64,000 nt of DNA from Cytophagaceae bacterium. Its GTDB lineage: Bacteria > Bacteroidota > Bacteroidia > Cytophagales > Spirosomataceae. The notes under the pieces are model-generated. The model made no database searches, was not told where the DNA came from, and worked only from the letters and a program-made list of their open reading frames with translations. The position numbers and the translations under genes are program-made. The stretch spans positions 1 to 64,000 of the forward strand of contig JAIXWQ010000010.1 of NCBI GenBank assembly GCA_027491195.1, given 5' to 3'. This document shows, piece after piece, positions 54,096-63,019 of the stretch (position 1 is the first letter of the stretch; each line of letters starts with the position of its first letter).

Positions 54096-55082
54096 ATGAC
54101 TGAATTTTATTCCTTTCTTGAGCACTTATTATACGAACACGAATGCGTGATTATTCCGCAATTGGGTGGTTTCGTCGTAAATGCAAAAGACTTTACGTTC
54201 AATGAACAGGAGGGAAAAATTTATCCAAAGAAAAAGTATGTGGCTTTTAATGAGAAACTTAAAACGGATGATCGCTTATTAAGTACGGAATGGGCTAAGA
54301 AAAGAGCCATTTCATTGAAAGAAGCGTCATTAGAGATTGTCGAGCTAAGCAAACGTATAAAAAGCGAACTCACCTCTTCCGGTACAGTTCAATTAGGCAT
54401 AGTAGGTACCTTTACACTGAATCAAGAAAATCGTATTTCATTTTCGCCTAATCCAGACTTTAATGCTGATTTATCTGTTTTTGGCCTATTTCCAGTAGGA
54501 TTAGGGCAAATTCCTGCGCGAGTAGAGAAGAAACCCGTACTTATTCCAGCCATTACGACTGAAGATTTACCAGAAATCAGTTCTACAGGACATCAACAGG
54601 TAAAATTGACCAAGTCAGTTTATGTATATGCCTTATTAGCCTTTTTAATAGGTGGATTGGGTGCCTTCTTTTTAACAGCACCTGCCACGAATCAATCGCA
54701 AAGTTCCCTAAACCCGATTAAAATCGAGAAAAAGGTAGACGTTGCTCCCGCGAAAACGGTTGCTCCAGCGGTGGTGGATACTTTACCTGTTAAAACAATT
54801 GAAGCACCCGTCGTAGCACCTTATAATAATCCAGAAATTAAAGATGAGGACGTCATTTACTTGGTAGCGGCTAGTTTTCAATCCTTGAAGCAGGCTGAAA
54901 AGGGTTTAAAAGAGTTTAAATCACGTGGTTTCGATCAGGCTGAGATTATTCTAAAAAACGAGCAGACTAAATTCTATCGAATTTCACTTGGAACGGAGCA
55001 TTCTATGGATGCGGGTTATGCGAAAGCGTCAGAATTGAAGGAAAAAAAGAAAGTAGATATCTGGGTTTATAAGGCACTATAA
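54096..55082 (+). CDS. HU-CCDC81 and SPOR domain membrane protein
   Basis: 328 aa. The N terminus (1-130) is a two-part CCDC81-like HU domain (LLYEHECVIIPQLGGFVVN, KIYPKKKYVAFNEKL, GTFTLNQENRISFSPN), a membrane helix lies at about 174-194, a Pro/Val-rich linker follows, and the C terminus (about 250-328) is a SPOR domain (YLVAASFQSLKQAEKGLKEFKSRGFDQAEII). SPOR domains bind denuded septal peptidoglycan; the HU-like domain may bind DNA or protein at the cytoplasmic face. Two bases separate it from the barrel gene and three from the TonB-like gene. Confidence 0.85.
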   Translation: MTEFYSFLEHLLYEHECVIIPQLGGFVVNAKDFTFNEQEGKIYPKKKYVAFNEKLKTDDRLLSTEWAKKRAISLKEASLEIVELSKRIKSELTSSGTVQLGIVGTFTLNQENRISFSPNPDFNADLSVFGLFPVGLGQIPARVEKKPVLIPAITTEDLPEISSTGHQQVKLTKSVYVYALLAFLIGGLGAFFLTAPATNQSQSSLNPIKIEKKVDVAPAKTVAPAVVDTLPVKTIEAPVVAPYNNPEIKDEDVIYLVAASFQSLKQAEKGLKEFKSRGFDQAEIILKNEQTKFYRISLGTEHSMDAGYAKASELKEKKKVDIWVYKAL

Positions 55083-55085
55083 GAA

Positions 55086-55958
55086 ATGAACCAACGCATC
55101 GAACAACAACGAGTAGAAAAACAAAACCAACGCAAAGCGTTAGCGATCACACTCGTGATTCAAGGTTTGTTGTTTTTACTGTTTTGGTATGCGAAAATTT
55201 GGTCTGCCGAAGAAATGAAGCTGGAATTACCTGAACCAGGTTTCGAAGTGAATTATGGGACAGATGATGAAGGGGGTGGAAATGTTCAATCCTACAATCA
55301 AGCGAGTGACCTTCCTAACAATGACGAATCCCAACCCGCTGAGAAAGAAACAGAAGTTGCATCCATAACGAAAGCGAAGCCAACACCTAGCTCAAAGGAA
55401 ACGGTTATTTCCTCGGTGGTGAAAAGCCCAGTTAGCATTTCGGAGAATACGAAAAAGACTTCCGTGGTTTCAACTAAACCAACACCTGAACCCGAAGAAA
55501 AGATCGACGAAGGCGCTTTATTTAAGAAAAAAACCACGAGCAACGGAACCAGAGGCACGAATCCGAATCCAGGAGGAAATTCGAATGGACCTGATGCAGG
55601 TAAAATAGGAGATAAGGGAAGCCGAAACGGAACCATCAATAATTCAACCAACTATTCTGGCAATGGTGGGAGCGGCGAAGGCTCTGGTAGCTCTTCGGTA
55701 AATATCTCCGGCTGGAGAATTGCTAACCGTCCAAATGTAAAAGACGATACAGGCGAAACGGGTATGATTCGATTTACGATCAAAATCGATGAAGACGGTA
55801 ATATTATCAAATTAGTGATAGCAGAGAACTCATTCTCTAATTCTTTGGCACAGAAATACAAAAGAGCCATCGAGAAATCAAAATTCATCAAAACCTCTTC
55901 CGGACCTAGTCCTAAGGAAGCGACCGGGTCTATCACCTTCCGAGTAGGAGAAAGATAG
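55086..55958 (+). CDS. TonB-like periplasmic energy-transducer protein
   Basis: 290 aa. N-terminal membrane helix (about 19-37), a long low-complexity periplasmic spacer rich in Pro, Lys, Glu and later Gly, Asn and Ser (about 50-215), and a C-terminal TonB-like domain (GMIRFTIKIDEDGNI ... KYKRAIEKSKF). The absence of a clear PxxP-type spacer and the short C domain set it apart from classical TonB. Probably links the inner membrane to the barrel proteins. No exbB/exbD gene is in the window. Followed by folC after 7 bp. Confidence 0.8.
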   Translation: MNQRIEQQRVEKQNQRKALAITLVIQGLLFLLFWYAKIWSAEEMKLELPEPGFEVNYGTDDEGGGNVQSYNQASDLPNNDESQPAEKETEVASITKAKPTPSSKETVISSVVKSPVSISENTKKTSVVSTKPTPEPEEKIDEGALFKKKTTSNGTRGTNPNPGGNSNGPDAGKIGDKGSRNGTINNSTNYSGNGGSGEGSGSSSVNISGWRIANRPNVKDDTGETGMIRFTIKIDEDGNIIKLVIAENSFSNSLAQKYKRAIEKSKFIKTSSGPSPKEATGSITFRVGER

Positions 55959-55965
55959 GCATTCC

Positions 55966-57225
55966 ATGAATTATTCAGAGTCTATTTCCTTTTTGTATGC
56001 ACAGCTTCCCGTTTTTCACCGAGAAGGAGCGAAGGCCTATAAACCAGGTTTAGATAATATTGAAACACTTTGTGACCTGATTGGTCATCCAGAGCATTCC
56101 TTTAAATCATTGCATATAGCCGGAACAAATGGAAAGGGGAGTTCCTCCCATTTTATGGCCTCTATTTTACAGGAACATGGATTTAAGGTGGGATTATATA
56201 CCTCTCCACATTTGCATTCCTTCACGGAAAGGATAAAAATCAATGGTAACGAGGTCCCTGAGGAATGGGTGGCCGCTTTTGTAACGGAGCACCTACACTT
56301 AATTGAAAAAGTACGACCTTCCTTTTTTGAATGGACGGTCATCATGGCTTTCTCCTATTTCAAGGAGCAAAAAGTTGATTATGCCATCATTGAAACAGGT
56401 TTAGGAGGAAGATTGGATTCGACTAATATCATTAGGCCCTTGGCTTGCTTGATTACAAACATTAGTTTTGACCACCAGGATTTACTAGGGGATACATTAG
56501 AGAAAATTGCGTCCGAAAAAGCGGGTATCATTAAAAACAATACTCCGGTTACGATTAGCGAAAAGCAAGAGGAAACGTCAGCGGTTTTTATGGCCAAAGC
56601 CGCATCCGTCAACGCCCCTCTACAATTTGCAGCTGATTTGGTAGACGCCTCTGGATTCACATTTACAAGTCCCACCTGGGGAGAAATGACCATCAAAAGT
56701 CCCTACCAAGGACAATACCAACAAAAAAACATTCGAGGCGTACTAGCTTGGAGTGAGCAGATTCAATCCATCATTCCTTTAGAGGCAGCCAAAATCAAAT
56801 CAGGAATCGAACAAACTCGATTAAATACAAGCTTGAAAGGCCGTTGGGAGATTTTGGGAACTGAGCCATCCATCATTGCCGATACGGGTCATAATAAAAG
56901 TGGAGTTAGCGAGATCATTCAACAAATTGAAAAAGAATCCTTCTCCCATGTATATATCATTCTAGGAATGGTAGCTGATAAAGACATAAACTCCGTCTTG
57001 TCCCTATTCCCAATAGAAGCCACCTACTTTTTTTCCCAAGCGAATAATCCGCGAGCCATCTCAGCTTTGGACTTACAAAAACTTGCTTTAGAAAAAGGCC
57101 TACACGGAGAAGTTATTCCTGACGTAAACGAAGCTATTGTACGTGCTAAATCGCTAGCAGGTCCGGCTGATGGAATTCTCATTTGCGGGAGCACGTATTT
57201 AATAGGTGAAATAAATTTTAATTAG
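55966..57225 (+). CDS. folC: Bifunctional folylpolyglutamate/dihydrofolate synthase
   Basis: 419 aa Mur-ligase-like enzyme. ATP P-loop HIAGTNGKGSSSHFMASIL, KVGLYTSPHLHSFTERIKING, ETGLGGRLDSTN, the ISFDHQDLLGDT segment and C-terminal GHNKSGVSEIIQQI fit FolC. Adds glutamate to dihydropteroate and folates. Last but one gene of the plus-strand run. Confidence 0.95.
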   Translation: MNYSESISFLYAQLPVFHREGAKAYKPGLDNIETLCDLIGHPEHSFKSLHIAGTNGKGSSSHFMASILQEHGFKVGLYTSPHLHSFTERIKINGNEVPEEWVAAFVTEHLHLIEKVRPSFFEWTVIMAFSYFKEQKVDYAIIETGLGGRLDSTNIIRPLACLITNISFDHQDLLGDTLEKIASEKAGIIKNNTPVTISEKQEETSAVFMAKAASVNAPLQFAADLVDASGFTFTSPTWGEMTIKSPYQGQYQQKNIRGVLAWSEQIQSIIPLEAAKIKSGIEQTRLNTSLKGRWEILGTEPSIIADTGHNKSGVSEIIQQIEKESFSHVYIILGMVADKDINSVLSLFPIEATYFFSQANNPRAISALDLQKLALEKGLHGEVIPDVNEAIVRAKSLAGPADGILICGSTYLIGEINFN

Positions 57226-57233
57226 CGTTCAAA

Positions 57234-57893
57234 TTGAGTAGACGAAAAACAGCCAAATACAATTTGGCCATCGAATTAGACAATGTCATCCAAAGCCCGA
57301 AAACCATCTGGGGAAATCTTCAGGGCAAATGGAAATCAGCTTACTTTAAAAACGACCACCAACTAGTTTTAGAACTTGGATGTGGCAGGGGTGAATATAC
57401 CAATGGATTAGGAAAGCTTTTCCCAGAAATGAATTTTGTGGGAATCGATGTAAAAGGAGATCGTTTAGCACAAGGAGGAAGAGCAGCTCGGGAAATGGAA
57501 TTAACGAATACGACGTTTCTTCGAATCCATATGCAAGTGATCGATGAGCATTTTGCGGAAAACGAGGTTGACGAAATTTGGATTACATTCCCAGATCCGC
57601 GTCTACGAGATCGCGATGAGAAACGTCGACTTACCTTCCATACCTTTTTGAACCGTTATAAAAGAATTTTAAAGCCAGGTGGAGTATTACACTTAAAAAC
57701 AGATTCTTTGCCCTTCTTTGAATTTTCAGAAGGATCACTTGCTGAGAATGACTGGGAAATTATCGCCAAAACAAATGATCTGTATACCTCAGAATGGATG
57801 GATGATCATTATGGCATCAAAACTCGATTCGAGGAGATGTTCTACGAAAAAGGTTTCAACATCAACTACCTCAGAGCTACTAACACTAAATAA
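57234..57893 (+). CDS. trmB: tRNA (guanine-N7-)-methyltransferase with TTG start
   Basis: 219 aa. SAM-binding Rossmann motif LVLELGCGRGEYTNGLGKLFPEMNFVGIDVKGDRL, then IWITFPDPRLRDRDEKRRLT and the C-terminal DLYTSEW. Methylates G46 of tRNA. The start is the TTG at 57234: an in-frame stop (57219-57221) blocks any start further upstream, and no ATG appears before about residue 67, although SRRKTAKY is the conserved N terminus. A true TTG start is thus well supported. Confidence 0.92.
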   Translation: MSRRKTAKYNLAIELDNVIQSPKTIWGNLQGKWKSAYFKNDHQLVLELGCGRGEYTNGLGKLFPEMNFVGIDVKGDRLAQGGRAAREMELTNTTFLRIHMQVIDEHFAENEVDEIWITFPDPRLRDRDEKRRLTFHTFLNRYKRILKPGGVLHLKTDSLPFFEFSEGSLAENDWEIIAKTNDLYTSEWMDDHYGIKTRFEEMFYEKGFNINYLRATNTK

Positions 57894-57921
57894 AAAAAGC
57901 CTCTCTTTCGAGAGGCTTTTT
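57893..57921. terminator. Bidirectional terminator between trmB and gap
   Basis: GCCTCTC pairs with GAGAGGC around TTTC with A-run before and T-run after, between the convergent stops of trmB and gap. Confidence 0.9.
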
Positions 57922-57939
57922 CAATATAAGCTAATCAGA

Positions 57940-59435
<1,496 letters not shown>

Positions 59436-60254
59436 ATGAATTCTCTAGAAAAAATAATCATCGCCGCTTGGGACAATACAGAGCTACGTTCACAAGCTGA
59501 GACGATCGAGGCGATTGAAAAAGTCGTTGATTTAGTAGACAAAGGCGAGTTACGCACGGCTGAGCCTAAGGCAGATGGAAGCTGGCAAGTAAACGAATGG
59601 GTTAAGAAAGCTATTGTGATGTATTTCCCTATTCGCCAAATGTCCGTATCAGAAGTGGGTATTTTCGAATTCCACGATAAAATGCGTTTAAAATCAAACT
59701 ACAAAGAATTAGGTGTTCGTGTGGTTCCTCCAGCTGTAGCCCGTTATGGTGCTTTCTTAGCGAAAGGAACGATCTTGATGCCTTCTTATGTAAATATTGG
59801 TGCTTTTGTAGATGAGGGAACCATGGTAGATACCTGGGCAACAGTTGGCTCTTGCGCGCAAATCGGTAAACACGTACACTTAAGTGGTGGTGTGGGTATC
59901 GGCGGCGTTTTAGAACCACCTCAAGCTTCTCCAGTGATTATTGAGGACGGAGCATTTATTGGTTCACGTTGTATCGTAGTGGAAGGAGCACATATCGGCA
60001 AAAAAGCCGTTTTAGGCGCTGGAGTAACCATTACAGGGTCTTCTAAGATTATCGATGTATCGGGCCCTGAACCAGTGGAATACATTGGCTATGTACCTGA
60101 GAACTCAGTAGTGATTCCTGGTAGTATCCAAAAGACCTTTGCTGCAGGTACTTATGGCGTTCCTTGCGCTTTAATTATTGGCAAAAGAAAAGAGAGTACA
60201 GACTTAAAAACCTCGCTTAACCAAGCGTTAAGAGAGAATAACGTAGTCGTTTAA
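59436..60254 (+). CDS. dapD: 2,3,4,5-tetrahydropyridine-2,6-dicarboxylate N-succinyltransferase
   Basis: 272 aa from ATG 59436; the upstream 13-residue extension was rejected as it precedes the conserved MNSLEKIIIAAWDN start. Left-handed beta-helix hexapeptide repeats (VGSCAQIGKHVHLSGGVGIGGVLEPPQASPVIIEDGAFIGSRC) carry the acyltransferase site. Succinylates tetrahydrodipicolinate in lysine/diaminopimelate synthesis. No other dap gene in the window. Confidence 0.95.
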   Translation: MNSLEKIIIAAWDNTELRSQAETIEAIEKVVDLVDKGELRTAEPKADGSWQVNEWVKKAIVMYFPIRQMSVSEVGIFEFHDKMRLKSNYKELGVRVVPPAVARYGAFLAKGTILMPSYVNIGAFVDEGTMVDTWATVGSCAQIGKHVHLSGGVGIGGVLEPPQASPVIIEDGAFIGSRCIVVEGAHIGKKAVLGAGVTITGSSKIIDVSGPEPVEYIGYVPENSVVIPGSIQKTFAAGTYGVPCALIIGKRKESTDLKTSLNQALRENNVVV

Positions 60255-60273
60255 CACATCACAACGAATTAAT

Positions 60274-60299
60274 GCCCGGTTCATAGCCGGGCTTTTTTT
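60274..60299 (+). terminator. Terminator of dapD abutting the cvfB start
   Basis: GCCCGG pairs with CCGGGC around a short loop, followed by seven T residues ending at 60299; the cvfB ATG starts at 60300. Confidence 0.88.
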
Positions 60300-61148
60300 A
60301 TGGAAAATGAATTAAGAATTGGTGAATACAATCATCTACGCATCATTAAGGAAGTACCTTTTGGCCTGTATTTAGATGGCTATGAGGACGAAATCTTATT
60401 ACCCTTACAATACGTGCCTGAAACGTATGAAATCGATGCTTATATAGATGTATTCATCTACCGTGATTCAGAAGACCGAATTATTGCAACGACACTAAAA
60501 CCCTTTGCAACGATTAAGCAGTTCGCTTATTTAGAAGTAAAATCCGTTACTCCTTTGGGCGTTTTCTTAGAATGGGGACTAGCTAAAGACCTTTTTGTTC
60601 CATTTAGCCAGCAATACCAAAAAATGGTGGTTGGGAAATCCTACCTAGTCTATATTTATTTAGATGCCCAAACAGATCGAATCGTAGCCTCAGCTAGAAT
60701 CGAGAATTTCCTACCTGCTTTTATTGAAGACGAAGAGAATCGCTTTGCAGCAGGAACTAAGATCGAAGCTGTTCCATTTGAATACACAGACTTAGGTATA
60801 AAATGCTTGGTTGACAATTGTAAAATTGGGATGTTATTCAAAAATGAAATATTTACAAATGTAATATTAGGTCAGCGTACATTTGTGTACATCGAAAACT
60901 TACGTGAAGATGGACGCCTTGATTTACGTTTGGAACCAGTAGGAAGGTTACGTTTGGATTCACAAGTGGAGAAAGTATTGCAGGCAATTAAAGATAATAA
61001 TGGCGTGCTTTACCTGCATGATAAAAGCCCTGCTGAAGATATCTATGATCAATTAGGTATGTCGAAGAAGGACTTCAAAAAGGCGATTGGTGGTTTATAC
61101 AAAAGTAAACTGATTACATTGCACTCTGATTGTGTGTCACTTTTGTAA
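60300..61148 (+). CDS. cvfB: CvfB-type S1 RNA-binding protein
   Basis: 282 aa. Three S1-like OB domains in tandem (IIKEVPFGLYLDG..., SVTPLGVFLEWGLAKDLFVPF..., and residues about 155-220) and a C-terminal winged-helix part (DKSPAEDIYDQLGMSKKDFKKAIGGLYKSKLITL). This matches CvfB/YitL, an RNA-binding regulator in Firmicutes and Bacteroidota. The start codon has no space for a conventional leader. Confidence 0.85.
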   Translation: MENELRIGEYNHLRIIKEVPFGLYLDGYEDEILLPLQYVPETYEIDAYIDVFIYRDSEDRIIATTLKPFATIKQFAYLEVKSVTPLGVFLEWGLAKDLFVPFSQQYQKMVVGKSYLVYIYLDAQTDRIVASARIENFLPAFIEDEENRFAAGTKIEAVPFEYTDLGIKCLVDNCKIGMLFKNEIFTNVILGQRTFVYIENLREDGRLDLRLEPVGRLRLDSQVEKVLQAIKDNNGVLYLHDKSPAEDIYDQLGMSKKDFKKAIGGLYKSKLITLHSDCVSLL

Positions 61149-61171
61149 ACTTTTATTTTCTTGAATTAAGA

Positions 61172-61202
61172 TTTGTAAATACTTCGCTTTTGTTTAATTT
61201 TG
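61172..61202 (+). promoter_or_regulatory. Promoter of the XRE gene (TTTG-N19-TAATTTTG)
   Basis: TTTG at 61172-61175, 19-bp spacer, TAATTTTG at 61195-61202, 25 bp before ATG 61228. Confidence 0.8.
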
Positions 61203-61227
61203 TAATACAACAATCTTGTTTACAAAA

Positions 61228-61710
61228 ATGAATCTAAGCGCTAAAATAGAATTGTTAATTCAGGCAAAGAAACTAAGTGCCTCTCAATTTGCTGATACCT
61301 TAGGTATTCCTCGTAGCAGTATCTCTCATATTCTATCAGGGAGAAACAAACCTAGCTTAGATGTTGTACAAAAGATTCTCATCGCCTTCCCTGAAATTCC
61401 TGCAGAGGAATTATTAGACGATAAAAGAGATTTGTCAATTACTGTTTCTGCACCCAAGGTGACAAGCACTCCGACATCTGTTACTCCCTCACTTTTTGAT
61501 GCCGTAATTCCTAGCGCCCCAGAATCGCCTAAAAATTCTTTAGCTGAACAAACGATCGTACAATCGAATCTCAGACGGCCTAGAGAAAGCAGTCCAAAAA
61601 CGGTGGTTCCAGCAGTAGCACCTGCTACAACAGCACACCTAGCTAAGAAAATTGAGCGAGTATTGATCTTTTATACCGATGGAACATTCACCGAAAGCAA
61701 ACCTTTGTAA
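61228..61710 (+). CDS. XRE-family HTH protein with long linker and conserved C-terminal tail
   Basis: 160 aa from ATG 61228 (a TTG at 61216 lies just past the promoter and is not needed). HTH_3 domain at 1-65 (KLSASQFADTLGIPRSSISHILSGRNKPSLDVVQKIL); a Ser/Thr/Pro-rich linker (about 70-135); a C-terminal segment KKIERVLIFYTDGTFTESKP that looks conserved rather than disordered. Regulator of unknown targets; it stands immediately before the DnaA-box cluster. Confidence 0.85.
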   Translation: MNLSAKIELLIQAKKLSASQFADTLGIPRSSISHILSGRNKPSLDVVQKILIAFPEIPAEELLDDKRDLSITVSAPKVTSTPTSVTPSLFDAVIPSAPESPKNSLAEQTIVQSNLRRPRESSPKTVVPAVAPATTAHLAKKIERVLIFYTDGTFTESKPL

Positions 61711-61735
61711 TTAAGGAATGTAAACAAAACGGGAC

Positions 61736-61787
61736 TTATCCACATAATCTCTTAAAGTTATCCACAAGTTATCCACACTTGTGCACA
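61736..61787 (+). other. Cluster of three perfect DnaA boxes (candidate origin or DnaA-controlled region)
   Basis: TTATCCACA occurs at 61736-61744, 61758-61766 and 61769-61777, in the same orientation with starts 22 and 11 bp apart, so on one helix face. A degenerate fourth box TTGTGCACA follows at 61779-61787. AT-rich sequence (61838-61868) lies just after. Located in the 151-bp gap between the XRE and pyrophosphohydrolase genes. Confidence 0.7.
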
Positions 61788-61861
61788 ATTGTATTTTCGA
61801 AAATCGACCTTTCCCTTCATATTGTAAGAGCCCGATTAATTGTTTAATTTTAATAAATTGA

Positions 61862-62338
61862 ATGATTGATATGGAAAAATTAGATTCATTAAACCAGGTG
61901 GCGCAATTCCACCAGACTTTTGGAGCTCCTATTTTAGCTCAACCCACGATCCCTGCGATTGAACGTTGTAATTTACGTGTTAGTTTATTAGCAGAAGAGT
62001 TGGATGAATTAAAGGAAGCTATTGCAGCGAAAGATATTGTAGAGATTGCAGACGCACTTTGTGACTTGCAATATGTATTATCAGGGGCTGTTTTAGAGTT
62101 TGGAATGGGTGAAAAATTCGTCGAATTATTCAATGAAGTGCAACGTTCTAATATGTCCAAAGCTTGCGCTAGCCTAGAAGAAGCCGAAAATACGGTGAAA
62201 TTTTACCGGGATAAAGATGGCACAGAGGCAGAAATTAAGGAAGAAAATGGGGTTTGGAAGGTATATCGTATTTCAGATAATAAAGTATTGAAATCCATCA
62301 ATTACTCGCCTGCAGATCTATTATCCATCTTAAAATAA
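61862..62338 (+). CDS. MazG-like all-alpha NTP pyrophosphohydrolase
   Basis: 158 aa (the ATG at 61871 would also serve). All-alpha NTP-PPase fold with metal motifs LLAEELDELKEAI and EIADALCDLQYVLSG; C-terminal short beta extension (KFYRDKDGTEAEIKEENGVWKVYR). Probably cleaves non-canonical or excess nucleoside triphosphates; the exact substrate is unknown. Its 3' stop overlaps the next ATG by 1 bp (TAATG), so it is co-transcribed with the two-component genes. DnaA boxes sit upstream of its start. Confidence 0.85.
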   Translation: MIDMEKLDSLNQVAQFHQTFGAPILAQPTIPAIERCNLRVSLLAEELDELKEAIAAKDIVEIADALCDLQYVLSGAVLEFGMGEKFVELFNEVQRSNMSKACASLEEAENTVKFYRDKDGTEAEIKEENGVWKVYRISDNKVLKSINYSPADLLSILK

Positions 62339-63018
62339 TGATTAAAATACTCCTCATAGAAGACGAACCGAAAACGGTTCAATCCTTGAAACAAGGGTTA
62401 GAAGAGAACAACTATGAGGTAGAGGTAGCTTATGATGGTACCATCGCGAAGCAATTAGCCTTGAGAAATACCTATTCATTAATCGTTTCTGACATCATTA
62501 TACCAGGTATCAATGGTATTGAACTTTGTAAACAATTAAGAGCTGAGGGGATTCAAACCCCCATATTAATGCTCACCGCCTTGAGTACAACGGATGATAA
62601 ATTGGTTGGTTTTGAGGCAGGTGCTGACGATTATTTAGGTAAACCATTTGATTTCAAGGAGTTTTTAGCTCGCATAAAGGCCTTATTAAAGCGTTCCTCC
62701 CAAACCCAATTAGACGCCCAAACGTTAAAATTTGCTGATTTAGAAATGGATCTTATTTCCAAATTAGTAACTCGTTCTGGTCAGTCGATTAACTTAACTT
62801 CTAAGGAGTTTCAACTATTGGAATACTTCCTTCGTAACCAAGAGATGGTTATTTCGAAGGCACAAATTGCGGAGAATATTTGGGAAGTAGAAGATGAAAA
62901 TAGCTCCAATTTGATTGAAGTATATGTTAATTACCTGCGTAAGAAAGTCGATAAAGGCTTTGCGAGTAAGTTGATTCACACCCAATTTGGCAGAGGTTAT
63001 ATCTTAAAAAACGAATAA
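62338..63018 (+). CDS. OmpR-family response regulator
   Basis: 226 aa. Receiver domain with Asp in VSDIIIPGINGIEL and Lys in LGKPFDF, then a winged-helix DNA-binding domain (NLTSKEFQLLEYFLRNQEMVISKAQIAENIW ... VYVNYLRKKVDKG). Pairs with the histidine kinase that follows after 1 bp. Neighbouring NTP pyrophosphohydrolase suggests a stress link, which is inference. Confidence 0.95.
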   Translation: MIKILLIEDEPKTVQSLKQGLEENNYEVEVAYDGTIAKQLALRNTYSLIVSDIIIPGINGIELCKQLRAEGIQTPILMLTALSTTDDKLVGFEAGADDYLGKPFDFKEFLARIKALLKRSSQTQLDAQTLKFADLEMDLISKLVTRSGQSINLTSKEFQLLEYFLRNQEMVISKAQIAENIWEVEDENSSNLIEVYVNYLRKKVDKGFASKLIHTQFGRGYILKNE

Positions 63019-63019
63019 A

